Shown here: in pieces, positions 26,600 through 37,700 of the stretch
Position numbering within the stretch: position 1 is the first letter of the stretch
Layout: the number at the start of each line of letters is the position of its first letter
Assembly: GCF_000346465.2 (NCBI RefSeq)
Contig: NC_034009.1
Coordinates: 6,672,490 to 6,736,489 of the forward strand
Source of the DNA: Prunus persica
Lineage: Eukaryota; Streptophyta; Magnoliopsida; Rosales; Rosaceae
DNA length: 64,000 nt
Reading direction: 5' to 3'
Notes under the pieces: generated by a model
What the model was told of the DNA's origin: nothing
Databases searched by the model: none
Seen by the model: the letters and a program-made list of their open reading frames with translations, nothing else
Position numbers and translations under genes: made by a program

Positions 26600-26870
26600 T
26601 GCCACAGATTAATACATACATGTCAATTAATTTCTGGGACCTTAACCCATAATATGGGACTTTAATCCATATAATTTGCTACGCATTAGGCGTGCATAAT
26701 ATCAATATTGACATGTCAAAGGATTGTCCTTTCGGGACTTCAATCCACATCATTTGCTACGCAACAGGCGTGCATCATATTGACCATTGCTATACCCATA
26801 TTCTGTTCTTATGGGACTTTAATCTGTGCAGTGTATTATCAATGTATCCAACTTGCAATCTGTAAAATTT
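26600..26870. repeat. Diverged repeat units in the LTR element interior
   Basis: Units containing GGGACTTTAATCCA(T/C)AT...TTTGCTACGCA...GGCGTGCAT recur at about 26650-26720 and 26735-26790, with further partial copies to 26870. Non-coding. Confidence 0.6.
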
Positions 26871-27911
26871 GCATTAATAATTCATGGATACATACAAGCC
26901 ATTCTTTTGGAACAGACTTATCTCCCCATTTGGTTACCTTTCAAGATAAAATATCAAATAAGTATATAAGCATAAAATAACACAAGTATTGCTTACATCC
27001 TTAGGTGGGAGAAACTTTTCTCAAGTATCATTCAAGCTCGTATCGGCCCAGTAAATATAATGTAGCGCTTGATGATCTAGTTATATCCTGCAAGAGCAAA
27101 ATCACAACTCTTTTCTCTGTCAAAAATAAATAATCCTCAGAGAGTTACAAAAAGAGAAAAAATGCAAAAAAAAAAATTGTGATATTGATTGCAAGAGAAG
27201 GTAAGCAATCAGGGAAGGAAGCTGGTGGGAGCAGACAACAAGCTCAGCAATCAAGGAAGGAAGCTGGTGGGAGCAAACAACAAGCTCTCATTTCTTCTAG
27301 TTTAGAAGAACTTCCGGAGATTAGAGCATAAGGTTGCCTTCACAGTTCCCTGATGTGGCGGAAACGTGATCAGGGATAGTCTCGCTTCCTGAATGGATGA
27401 TCAGAGATAGTCTTGCTTCTCGGGCATATTGAGTGCTCACTGCTAAGAAAAACAAATAGATATCGCATCACTGGGTATGGAGAAAACTGGATGTCTTCTG
27501 CAAAGAAAATTTCGTTAGTAACACATTTATACACAAATAAGAGGAATAGGTAGAACCGGTGAATTTCAAATTAACCATAGGAAAATTGCGAGATTCTCGG
27601 GATACTTTTGAAAAAGTAGCTCCGTGAAATCCGTAAAGCAAGATCGGCTTTTGACGAAAATAATACTTTGAAAACGTCGAAAGTGCCGACAAACATTAAT
27701 GGAGGTCACGTGAAGTTTTGGAATCTGGGAAAGAAAAAGATAATATGGGGATCTGAGATAATATTGGGATTCTGAAAAAAACTGTAGCCATATTTCCTCC
27801 TATAGATATTGCCTTTGCAAAACTTGATTGGAGCAACTGCGTTTCAACTTAACTTCCTTCATTTTCTGAAACTTTAGTTTTCTTAAGGCTTTCTTCGAAA
27901 CCTTCTTAAAA

Positions 27912-28463
27912 ATGGCTTCCTCTTCTTCCTGCCCAAATTATTTCAATTTAAATGATACTCCCACAACAACCAGTGACGCCCAAGTTTGGCGTCCATCCTT
28001 TGTATCCAAAAATCGTCATCTCACAGTTAATGATTCTGTGATGATGAATGATGCTACTGCTGTCATAGTAGCTAGGAATTTCATTACTCCAATGGATGAA
28101 ATGTTGTTGACAGGGAGATCAGAGGAAGAGGCTATTGATGACTCAATGGCTTTTAGCATTCAGAGTGCTGCTTCTGTTTCTAACATGGCTGATCGTTTGC
28201 GTGCCAGAGCAAACGAGGTTGAGAATTTAATAACTGAAAATTCGTCTCTCCAAAGAATGCTTCATGAGTCTCAACAGGAGGTTGAGAAACTTAAAGGAGA
28301 GAATAATGCCTTGTTGAAACTGGTGAGTTCGTACTCTGTTGATACACTGAGAAGGCTAGACATGCTGCAGGTCTCCAATGAAAGAATTTTGGGAGACCAT
28401 GAGAGGCTCATGGCTAAGCTTAAGAGGCGTCGTCCTCTTCCTTCAGAGGCTTCCGGAACATAA
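27912..28463 (+). CDS. Intact antisense ORF in the LTR element, coiled-coil protein of unknown function
   Basis: 183 residues, ATG in good context (AAAAATGGCTTCC). Runs opposite to the element's own orientation. Residues 1-40 are Ser/Thr/Asn-rich (SSSSCPNYFNLNDTPTTT) with WRPSFVSKNR. Residues 45-85 form a conserved-looking segment (NDATAVIVARNFITPMDEMLLTGRSEEEAIDDSMAFSIQ). Residues 90-170 are a long heptad-patterned helix (DRLRARANEVENLITENSSLQRMLHESQQEVEKLKGENNALLKLV, then RRLDMLQVSNERILGDHERLMAKLKRRR), predicted coiled coil. The C-terminus is basic. No signal peptide, membrane segment or enzyme motif. I do not recognise a named family. It may be an element-encoded antisense gene (as described for some plant LTR elements) or a captured host gene. 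Lack of any stop in 552 bp, within an otherwise non-coding element, argues for constraint or recent origin. Confidence 0.65.
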   Translation: MASSSSCPNYFNLNDTPTTTSDAQVWRPSFVSKNRHLTVNDSVMMNDATAVIVARNFITPMDEMLLTGRSEEEAIDDSMAFSIQSAASVSNMADRLRARANEVENLITENSSLQRMLHESQQEVEKLKGENNALLKLVSSYSVDTLRRLDMLQVSNERILGDHERLMAKLKRRRPLPSEASGT

Positions 28464-29499
28464 TGTATTTTTATAGATTTTACAGGGCCTGCACCTTCAT
28501 TGCAGGAAAAAATCTATCTGTTGTATGTTCCTGTTATAATAATTGCGCACATTCTTAAACTTGCACTTGTGGTTTTTACGTCTTTTCAAAATGATGGTTT
28601 GGAACCTTGTGCCTTATAGGTTCAAATAACCACATCGACTCTCCCAAATTTCATATTTCAACGTATGGAACTTTTGGCCTGTGCTAAACACAAACTCAGA
28701 ATTTATTCGCCCTTTTCAAATGAACATGAAATATGGATTGAGTAAGAGTCACGCTAATATCTTATATATTTGTGTTCCTGAGCTTCCGGCCCAGATACAA
28801 CAAAATATGTGGGGAGCCTCAATTCATCATTCTCTTATGCCAAAGAAATATGTGGCGTACCACAATTTGCAATAATACCTCAAGGGTTGTCCATTTAATT
28901 GTTGGAACTTCAGGTTCTCAACACTTAGATTTTGAACCTCAAGCCAAAATCACATGTTCTCATGGTGTGGACATTTTTACAATTTTCTGAACATATTTCT
29001 GGACTTCAAGCCCTTACATAATTGTCCATATCTTGAGGAACTTCTGGCATCTCATTTAATTGCTCATTCATGAGTTTAAGGAATTGCAGGTTCCTTTTTT
29101 GAATATAGTGACGGTTTACCCAAAATGGTTAATATTTATGTATACGTCACTATTCATATATCCGGTACTATTCATCAAGTCATGAATACGTATCTATTCA
29201 TGTGGACAGTACATTTGCCAGTACAGTTATCATCCATGTGTACGGCATTATGAAACAATACGGTACTGTTACATCATTAAGGAACCCCAGGTCCTTATTT
29301 ACATGTCAGGGATCAAGGACCCTCAAGTCCGATCACATGTTTACAAATATAGTACCGGAGAGACTGCCAGCTCATCATCATCAAGGATCTTCAAGTCCTG
29401 ATGTAATTGTATGATGAGGATCAAGGAACTTCTGGTCCTGATCTGCATACTGTAAAAACTCATCATACAGCACATTTAATCCATAAAATAAATTGCTGG

Positions 29500-29995
29500 T
29501 AAATAAATTACTGGTATGGACGATAAACCCGCACTACACTTTAAATAAATGTAAATGTGCGGTAAATTAAATTCATAAAGTTAAGGTGCTTGTATGGGCA
29601 TTAATTCTGCTCCATACATTTAAATAAAAATATAGGCGTGGACGATAAACCCGCACCACCCTTTTAAATAAATGTAAATGTGCGGTAAATTAAATTCATA
29701 AATTAAATTGCTTACTGTATTGACGTTAATCCCGCACCATACCTTAAATAAAATTAAATGTGCGGTAAAGTAAATGCATAAATTAAATTGCATGTTGTAT
29801 GGACGTTAATCCCGCACCATACTTTAAATAAAATTAAATGTGCGGTAAATTAAACGTGCTTGTATGGGCACTAATTCTGCTCCATACATTTAAATAAAAG
29901 TAAAGGCGTGGACGATAAACCCGCACCACCCTTTTAAATAAATACTGTTGTATGGGTAATAAACCTACACCATACAGTAAATAAAAGTAAATGTG
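29500..29995. repeat. Tandem array of ~60-120-bp units in the LTR element
   Basis: Repeated modules: GGACGATAAACCCGCACCAC or GGACGTTAATCCCGCACCAT, then TTTAAATAAA(A)TGTAAATGTGCGGTAAATTAAAT. At least six imperfect copies from about 29515 to 29995; two sub-types alternate (one with TGGGCATTAATTCTGCTCCATACATT). Non-coding. Confidence 0.88.
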
Positions 29996-30306
29996 GGAAT
30001 AAAAACCACCACTGAACAAGATAAGGAAAGTGTTAGTATTAGTAACGGTCTCCCACTGATAATATGTTTAGTATTACCAAGGGTCCATTTTTGTTAATGG
30101 TTAGTAATAGAAAAGCAGATAAATATAATAGGAAATAATAGGGAAGATCAGGGAGCAGAGATCTTATCGCTATTTATTATTCTTTCTTTCGGTGGGTCGG
30201 TGGGTTTTGCAGTGCTGAAGCATCTTTTTATTTTATGTTATTTTTCTTTTGCTTTCATCATTGCTGCGTGATATTCCTTTTGTTGAGCACTGAGTCACTG
30301 TAGTCA

Positions 30307-30870
30307 CTGACACTGCCGAGTCTGGCCTTGGAGGTCGTTGTCTTGGGCCAGGGAAGCGAGCTCGTTCGCAGCCTCAACACGATCCGGCAACTGACCCATT
30401 TGAATAGTGGCGATGAAGGACCAAACCCATGAGAGAATCGGGTCGTTGCTGGCAATCGGGGCGAGGGAGAGCACAATTCCGTTATTTCCCCCGGAGTCCG
30501 GGTCGAATATGCTGAGCAGCCACTTCATGTCTCTGACGGAAGACTCGAGGAAGTTGAAGAGCTTGCGGAAGTCGGTGGCGCTGGTGATTGTCACGACACG
30601 TCGTAGGATGCTCTGTCGCTTGCACTTGTGGACTAGGGTTAGGGCTCGCTCGAGATTCTTGGAGACCTCGGCGACGATTCTCCGAATTGGGCGCTCGTAC
30701 AAAAACGGCGCCGTCGTGGCGAAGCGGACGACGGTTCGGAGCATTTGCGAGAGGCGATCCACCTGCTTGCCGACCTCGGAGCACTAGAGCTTGAACGACT
30801 CGGCCTCGTCCACGGCGGACCGGACCCGATCCGACAGCAAAATCGGGTCTAGGATTGGTGGACACAATGG
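30307..30870 (-). pseudogene. Captured fragment of an armadillo-repeat-only (ARO-like) gene
   Basis: On the minus strand the frame reads CPPILDPILLSDRVRSAVDEAESFKL, a stop (TAG near 30787), then CSEVGKQVDRLSQMLRTVVRFATTAPFLYERPIRRIVAEVSKNLERALTLVHKCKRQSILRRVVTIT and PIASNDPILSWVWSFIATIQMGQLPDRVEAANELASLAQDND. This is the N-terminal helical domain and the start of the first armadillo unit of plant ARO-type proteins. The fragment ends there and the armadillo repeats are absent. It is much more GC-rich than the rest of the element, consistent with a recently copied host exon. The premature stop and truncation make it non-functional. Confidence 0.85.
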
Positions 30871-31125
30871 CTGACGAAGACTTGGACTCCGCTTCAGCCT
30901 CGGCCTCGCTGCTGCTAACCGACGTTGTCGGCTCCTGGCCCGGCTGGAGATGATGGGGTGTTAGAGATCATAGATGTGCCTGACATGACCTCAGGGTACA
31001 GAAATGGAAGTAAAATCAGCAGCAATATTGATCCTGTTGAAGAACAATTGAGACAGGATGAGAGGCTACAACTGCCTCCATGGCTTTTCCAAAACATCTG
31101 GTGGCGATGTTGTAAGCTTTCAATC
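30871..31125 (+). other. Unidentified GC-rich and coding-like segment in the LTR element
   Basis: On the plus strand 30870-30945 reads MADEDLDSASASASLLLTDVVGSWPG and, after a frame change, 30960-31100 reads VLEIIDVPDMTSGYRNGSKISSNIDPVEEQLRQDERLQLPPWLFQN. The codon pattern looks like host exon rather than transposon, but I cannot name the source. It may be a third captured fragment, in the opposite orientation to the other two. A 22-bp direct repeat (GTGGCGATGTTGTAAGCTTTCA) sits at its junction with the lectin fragment (about 31102 and 31141). Confidence 0.4.
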
Positions 31126-31149
31126 GGAGGAGTATTTCCAGTGGCGATG

Positions 31150-31562
31150 TTGTAAGCTTTCAGGTTCTGAAGAACGGAGGAGAGACTGAGGTCCTTCTTG
31201 TAATCAATCCAAGCTGTAATAGAATTCCCACTTTTGAATTCAACATCTTGCAAGATTGGATCTGCGGTCTTTATTGAAGTGAGGCTCTCAATGTCCAAAC
31301 CAACATGGTTATCGTTGGGGTCGTTGAAATGCAAATCGAGCCTGGTATCAAACTCAATGGCCCACGAACTTGTTCTTGGTTAATTGGGAGGAATTAACAA
31401 GACCCAGATAACCTCCTGGGCTGCCAAGTATCCTGTTACTAGGTGAGAAGAAAAACGACATGCCGTTGGTGATGGAGAAAGAAAACCTTGTAGAGAAGGA
31501 AGCTGTGATATTGGAGAGACTCATGAAGACGACCCAGAAAACAAGAAGCTTTCTTGGAGTCA
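31150..31562 (-). pseudogene. Captured fragment of an L-type lectin receptor kinase gene
   Basis: Minus strand from 31562: MTPRKLLVFWVVFMSLSNITASFSTRFSFSITNGMSFFFSPSNRILGSPGGYLGLVNSSQLTKNKFV. One extra G at about 31358 then shifts the frame, which continues as EFDTRLDLHFNDPNDNHVGLDIESLTSIKTADPILQDVEFKSGNSITAWIDYKKDLSL. This is the signal peptide plus legume-lectin domain of L-type lectin receptor kinases (subfamily VIII-like by eye). Part of the lectin domain after the signal peptide is missing, and the transmembrane and kinase parts are absent. It lies next to the 5' LTR of the element and in the same orientation, so it could be transcribed from that LTR. Confidence 0.85.
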
Positions 31563-31799
31563 TGGCTGTGGAGAATTCGATTGGTGTTGAGTGAAAAGAA
31601 GTGGGCTTTTCTTTTTCTTTGCAAAAGCAGAGAGCTTGAAGTTTGTGAGGGAGAACATGTGGAGTTCTTGGAGTGGTGAATGTGAATTGCGAGGGTCGCA
31701 GCAAACGCTCCTGGCGCTTATTCGGAAACGAAGAAGAGCAGAGGAGTAAGCTCTGTGTGGCCTATCAACTCTGTTGGTTAGAGACTCGTGCTGATAACG

Positions 31800-31933
31800 G
31801 GTTATAAAAACCAATGAATTTGAGAGAGAATTTAGATGGAGAGAGAGGAAAGTTTTTCTCTTCTTCTGTATGTTCATTACAAGTATGGAGAAGCCCTATT
31901 TATAGGCATTTGGGCTCCATCATATTTACAACA
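31800..31933 (-). repeat. 5' LTR of the element (right copy)
   Basis: 134 bp, 133 identical to the left copy. On the minus strand it carries CCTATAAATAGGG, a TATA-type core promoter. The primer-binding region follows at 31799-31776 (TTATCAGCACGAGTCTCTAA on the minus strand); the priming tRNA was not assigned. Confidence 0.93.
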
Positions 31934-31938
31934 AATCT

Positions 31939-33954
31939 GGCGATTTGCAATAAATAGCCGTGACTTTTAACTAAAGCAAGCCTAACTTTATTTTATTTAT
32001 TTATTTTTTTTTGTGGTCGAAAAGATCTTGTATTCAAAGCATAAGAAGCCCCAAAGCAAAAAGCCCATATAGAGAAAATAAAGATGACCATGCAAGGAAC
32101 AGACAATGCATTGAGAGTCAAAATAAAGCAAACAATACATTTAAACTGATCAAGAAAGGAACGCCAGAATAGACAATCCAACCACAAGGATGTCAAAAAG
32201 ATTCAAGACTAGTCAAAAGCCAAATTAAGCATGGTGAGGACAGGGGAGTCCATCCTTGCAAAGAATGTGCACAAGAGAGGTGGGGAGTCGTTCAAACCAA
32301 ACTTTTGTACTTTCCAGCTTTTTAGGTCATCAATTTCTTTGGAATTCAGTCACCAACAGTGAGGATTTAACCTGATAAACTTTAACAGCTAAGAAATTGT
32401 GCATTTTGGCTCTAGTGGATCCTTGCACAAATAACAGAGTTAAAGTGGGGTTAAGTGGGATGTCAAATGCCAAAAAATTAAGGCATGAACAGGGAGGGAT
32501 AGACAAAAACATGGACAAAGGATATGAAGCCATAGAATAATCTTAGATATTTAAACTTCTTTAAAATTCATTAAAAACCCAATTGAATACAAAGCTGGTT
32601 AAGTATGCCAATTCCACCCAACTTGATTTTTGGGTTGTCGGCTAGATAATGGTTGGAATTTTTTTTCTCTTGTTTAAATTTTAAAAAAGGTATGTTGTGA
32701 GTATAATGCTAAAAAGACCACATTTTTGTATCACATTTGAATAATGTATTATGTGGCAAGTGATGCATACAACCAATGTCCAATGTGGCCCTCTAATTTT
32801 CTTTGTTACTAGCCTTTTTGCACGCAATTCCGTGTCTGCGAGTGGTTTTTTTAAAATTTTTTAAAATTAATTTTATAATTAAAAAAAATAATGGGTAGTT
32901 GTGTTCTATAAAAATAGGATCCATTATCTGATTTTTCTTTTAATTTTAATTTTTTTAATATGAAAAAGTGTGAATTTATCATATTATCCTCATTTAATTA
33001 ATAATTTCAATTCTTAATGTTTACATTAACTAATGACATTTTATGATATTTTGAATGTTTCACCATTCTCTGTCCTTCGCTTTATATATATAGAGTAAAA
33101 AATTCATTGGTAAGGCCTAGCCCAACCTAGTTTGGTCAAGCTCAAATAATTCGGCCTATGTGGGCTGGATTTGGCCAAAGTAATGAAACCCATGCCTAAC
33201 ATAGCTTAGTATGAACAAATGAATAAGCCCCAAAAACCCAACCCAAACCTAGCCTGAGCCCTAAAAGCCCAGCCTAAACCTAGCCTGAGACTGAGCCCTA
33301 AAAGCATCACACCTTTTGTTTTTTTGGGTCTTAGTACAATTGTTTCTTATTGAAGCAAATCCCAAATGAGTACAAAGTTTAAAGAATTTAACATAAAATA
33401 AGAACAATAATCTAACTTGTTAAGGGTGCAAAGAAAATAGAAAAAAGGTAAGGATTTTCAATAAGTTGGTAACTTTTGATTTCTCATAACTTATTTAATG
33501 CGAGGAATACATAATTTATATTTTTTACCTTCTTGTGTAAAAATCAGTTTCTTATCAGTAGTATAATATTGCATCAATTGGGTAATTGTAAAAATATCTG
33601 TTTCGTGCGGATCTCTGTATGAATTTTTTGGGTTATGAAAGAAATCCCCTTTTTTTCTCAAAGAAACAAACAAATACTTCACTTCCATGATATAAAAATC
33701 TTTTTACATCAATGGATGGGAACATTTGCAATGAAATGTAGAAGATTTTTCTTCACAATATTAGAATTTTAAAAAGTTTAGTCTAACCCAGTTAAAAAAA
33801 TCTTTTTATTGCAGAATAATAGTCTCATATTCGGATCTCATGATATATTAATAGTGTATATGAAAAATCTTTCTTCATTTATAGTTTAAGACTGTCGATT
33901 GTATTAAAAGAGAATAGACATTTAAAACTTAAAAAAAAATAAAATCACAACGCA
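31939..33954. other. Intergenic region
   Basis: AT-rich spacer. Contains one small Helitron (separate entry) and, at 33110-33310, a tract of repeated AGCCCAGCCTAAACCTAGCCTGAG-like units. No gene supported. Confidence 0.5.
32809..33094 (-). mobile_element. Small non-autonomous Helitron (286 bp)
   Basis: Minus strand starts TCTATATATATAAAGC and ends GGCTAG followed by T. A short GC hairpin-like sequence (CGCAGACACGGAATTGCGTGC) lies just before the end. Same family as the copies at 54.2 and 54.9 kb, in reverse orientation. No coding. Confidence 0.75.
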
Positions 33955-34753
33955 ATGAGGAAGGGAAAAATCAATGTCGCAGGTTGCAGCGCACGTGATG
34001 TAGGCTCAGCTCAAGGCATATCCCAAATTCCTGAGGAGATAAATAAGATGCTAGAGGAGAACGCGAAAATCAGGTGGTGCCACGTGGCACGCTACCTGGC
34101 AAGCAGGCATCGCATCTTGGAATCACGCGACCCAAAGCCAAGCGAACCAAGCCACTACGCCTATGGCGGTCCTTCATCTTCACCTTCATCTCCTTCCCCT
34201 TTCATCGTCACCATCATCTTCTTCACCTCATTCACAGAGCCTAAATTACTCTTACTTTCCACGCCTCTCCAACTCTCTTTGCTCTGATTGATCGTAGGCT
34301 CGCAACTAAGGCAGAGGGGGCTGAAGACGCGTCTAAGTAGCACAGAAGATTCCTTGGGGCTCTGTTTTCGATTGGGTATTGAGTTTTAGCATCTGGGGTT
34401 GCCCAGCTTCACCATTTTCAGGTACCCAATTCTTGTTTCTGTGGGAAATTTTTGATCTGGGTATTCAATTTGGATCTAGTTTGATAAAGTTTGGGACTTT
34501 TGGGGTGTGGTGCTGTGATTTTGATTGGCTGTTGGATGAAATTTGGTTGTTTTGATCTTATTATTTTGGTTTTGGTGATTGTTTCGATGGTGGCCGTTAT
34601 TGGTGTTCGGAAATATGATGGTTTTGTGTGGTTTTGATGGAGTTGTTATAAATGGAGGATTTCTCAATTTCGGTTAGTGGAGTTGAAGAACATGCTTATA
34701 ATTATCGGCTCAAATCTTCAAAATTTGAAATATATATGGTGTGAGTGTTACTC

Positions 34754-37700
34754 ATGTGTAATAAAGGAATTGCGTGCTTGAGCGAGTCTGAGAACCCAAT
34801 TGATCAGCAACACCCTCATCAAGCTGTGTACTTGATGGATAGCCCTTCCGCTACCCCTCACTTTGGTTCTAATTCCACCGCTGTTTCGAGCCCTAATTGG
34901 AATGAGGAGAGCCCACGTGTTAAATTTCTATGTAGCTTTTCGGGTAGTATATTGCCTCGCCCACAAGATGGGAAGCTCCGGTATGTGGGTGGAGAGACAC
35001 GAATTGTGAGTGTTCCACGAGATATTAAGTATGAGGAGTTGATGAACAAGATGAGGGACCTTTATGAAGGTGCAGCAGTGCTCAAGTACCAGCAACCTGA
35101 TGAAGATCTTGACGCACTTGTATCGGTTGTGAACGATGATGATGTGACTAATATGATGGAAGAGTATGATAAGCTGGGCTCCGGTGATGGTTTCACTAGG
35201 CTCAGGATTTTTCTGTTTTCGCATCCGGAACAAGATGGGTCATCACACTATGAGGGAGATGAAAGGGATAATGAGAGGAGGTATGTCGATGCTCTCAATA
35301 ATTTAAATGATGGTTCCGACTTTAGGAAGCAGCATCCTGAGTCCCCTTTTATTAATCCAGTTGATGATATCCATATAGCTGAACAGTTTTTTAGCCCAAT
35401 AAGTCTTGAGGGTGGCCTTCAGAGAAGTTGTGATATGTCCGCACCTCAATATAACTTGCATCACCTCAAGATACCTCATATAGGATCAGGGCAACACCAT
35501 CAACCGATTACTCAGAGGTATAACGAAATGGAAGCTCCTTGGAGTCCTGCATACTATTCTCCTAGGCATCATGGGCATCTTGATCCAAGACCAATGCCAG
35601 AATTTCCATCTTCTCCTTCCTCTGCACGGTACCGTATTCCATTTCCAGATTTACCTGATAAATGTTTAGATAGAATGCCTGAAGAATATGCACGACAGCC
35701 ATTGAATCATCAGCCTGCATATGAACACCAAACACAATATACTGAGAATGTTGTGTGGCTTCCAAGTGGAGCTATATCTGGTGAAAAGTCTGGCTTTCCT
35801 GGTCACATCTTTCATGGAACCAATGTTCTCGAAGGAAACAGTATTTGTGAGCATTGCCGGATGAATTTCCAGAGAAACCAACCACATTTTGAGCAATCCA
35901 ACACGGTGAATGGATTTCACCAGGTTGCTAACCCAAGCACTGAGTGTCCTCCGAATAGAGAAAGTTTCATGATGAATTCAGATGCAAAGTTGCACCATGA
36001 GATATACGCAAGTGAACAGAATAATGGTCCTCCATCTCTTTATAATGAGACTCCAAATCATGAAAGAGGATGGATTCCACATCATCATTTGAATTGTCGT
36101 ACTGAGGAAGCAAGACCACATGTCTCTGGAGCTGGGAAATTGAATGATCACTACATTGTAGATGGTCCCAGCATGAATTTGCCTCTTGGTCCTAGTAACA
36201 TGGTTGATGGCCATCATGTCTCTTCCAATTATGTTCATCAGCGAGTTGGACCTGAAATTGGAAATGAAGTGTTTCATGACCGACTTGTGCCTGCTCCACC
36301 CCATGTACACGTTGCTCCCTCAGAAGAGCGTGGGGTTCGTTATGGGAATCCTCCTTATGCCTTTGGAGGAGATAATCCTTACCCAGTGTCTCATGGACAT
36401 GTACCTGGACCTGCAGTATGGAGAAATGTTCAGAGCCCAATGCATGCTGCGCCCTCTTACGAAGCGTCCAATTCTGCTCCACAAGTGAATGGCACTGTTA
36501 ACCCAGGATTTCTCAGGCATGAGGATAGTCCAAGGTTTGGCCTTACAGTAGACAATCAAAATATTTGGGCTGACTCCTCGCAGCAAATGTTAGGTTTTGA
36601 TGGAAAAGTTGTTCCAGACTATTCGTATGGCCACACTTTGAAGTTTAATCCAAACACACTTGGTCAGGAAAATCATCCTCCATTTCCTTCAGACCCTACT
36701 CAACCCACACCTGATATGCTAAATTGTGCTATTCCTTTAGACCCCGTTACTGGAGTTGTGAGGTTGGAGGGAGAAAGTTTGCCTGGAGAAGAGAAGGAGG
36801 TAAATCTTGTGGAGAAGCTAGAGTACTCTGACATGCAGGGTATAAGTCAGAACAAATTTTCCGATAAAAATTATGAAATGGTATCTCCTGAGTTGATACA
36901 TTCAAATTTCCCTAAGCTTACTGAAGTAAGTGGTGATGTTGTCAAAACTAGTGACAATGATCATTCTACTCCTGAAGTTCCAAAGCTTTCTGTTAGCCAT
37001 TTCATACCTGAGTTGATGGCTTCTGTAAAAAGAGCTGCATTAGAGGAGGCTGAGGAGGTGAAAGCCAATGTTAAAGAAAGTGGAGATCCTGAGAAGGATA
37101 GTTCAATAGCCGAAGAAGCAGCTGCAAACAATTTGGAACGAGTGGTGAGAACTGAGTTAAATATCTAAAATGAGAAATTGTTCTGTAGTCATCTGTTTTC
37201 TCTTCTTAATGCACTGTTGTGTTATAGAACACTCCTGGAGATGGGGAATTGGATTCTGATAACGATTATCTGAACAATTCCAAAATTGAGCCAACGAAGG
37301 CTGAGGCAGAAGCTATTTCCAAAGGATTGCAGGTCTGTTTGTTTCAATCTTATGTAATTCTTAAATCCTACAGTCATCATTGGCTTATCCTCATTATTTC
37401 CCATACTATTTGTCTTGATCTTTCATGTGGTTTTCTTTAAACTGTATGATTGTTCTTTGGACAGACAATAAAGAATGATGATCTAGAGGAGATTCGAGAA
37501 TTGGGTTCTGGAACTTATGGGGCTGTTTTTCATGGGAAGTGGAAGGGGTCTGACGTAGCGATAAAGAGAATAAAATCCAGCTGTTTTGCTGGGAGACCAT
37601 CAGAAAGAGAACGCTTGGTAGGATCTTAGCACTCTTCCAATCTAGATTATTACAGTTGCTATTGACCTATTACAGAACACTGCCTTGCTTCCCCGGTTTG

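Larger units (their letters stand above)
24845..31933 (-). mobile_element. Young LTR retrotransposon derivative without gag-pol, carrying captured host gene fragments
   Basis: Bounded by two direct 134-bp repeats (24845-24978, 31800-31933) that differ only at their first base, with TG...CA ends. The pentamer AATCT flanks both sides (24840-24844 and 31934-31938) as an LTR-type target duplication. The element is oriented on the minus strand: inside the right LTR the minus strand reads TATAAATAGGGC (promoter). The left LTR is preceded, on that strand, by the purine tract AAGGGGGAG. Total 7089 bp. No capsid, protease, integrase or reverse transcriptase motif was found, so it must be mobilised in trans. 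The interior holds (5' to 3' on the minus strand) a lectin-receptor-kinase fragment, an unidentified fragment, an ARO-family fragment, tandem repeats and an intact ORF in antisense orientation. The near-identical LTRs imply recent insertion. Confidence 0.9.

Noticed and set aside
29460..30000. CRISPR-like array
   Set aside because: Units are long, imperfect and without unique equal-length spacers; this is a plant nuclear genome and a tandem repeat inside an LTR element.
30870..30945. Plus-strand MADEDLDSASASASLLL as a gene start
   Set aside because: Followed by a stop within about 25 codons and embedded between captured fragments; not supportable as a gene.
24845..31933. Interpreting the two 134-bp repeats as a chance or segmental duplication
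   Set aside because: TG/CA ends, a 5-bp target duplication on the outer sides only, a polypurine tract inside one end and a TATA box in the right orientation all fit an LTR element.
34745..34753. GTG as start of the Raf-like kinase
   Set aside because: Non-AUG initiation is not needed: an ATG follows three codons later, and an in-frame TGA lies just upstream at 34742.
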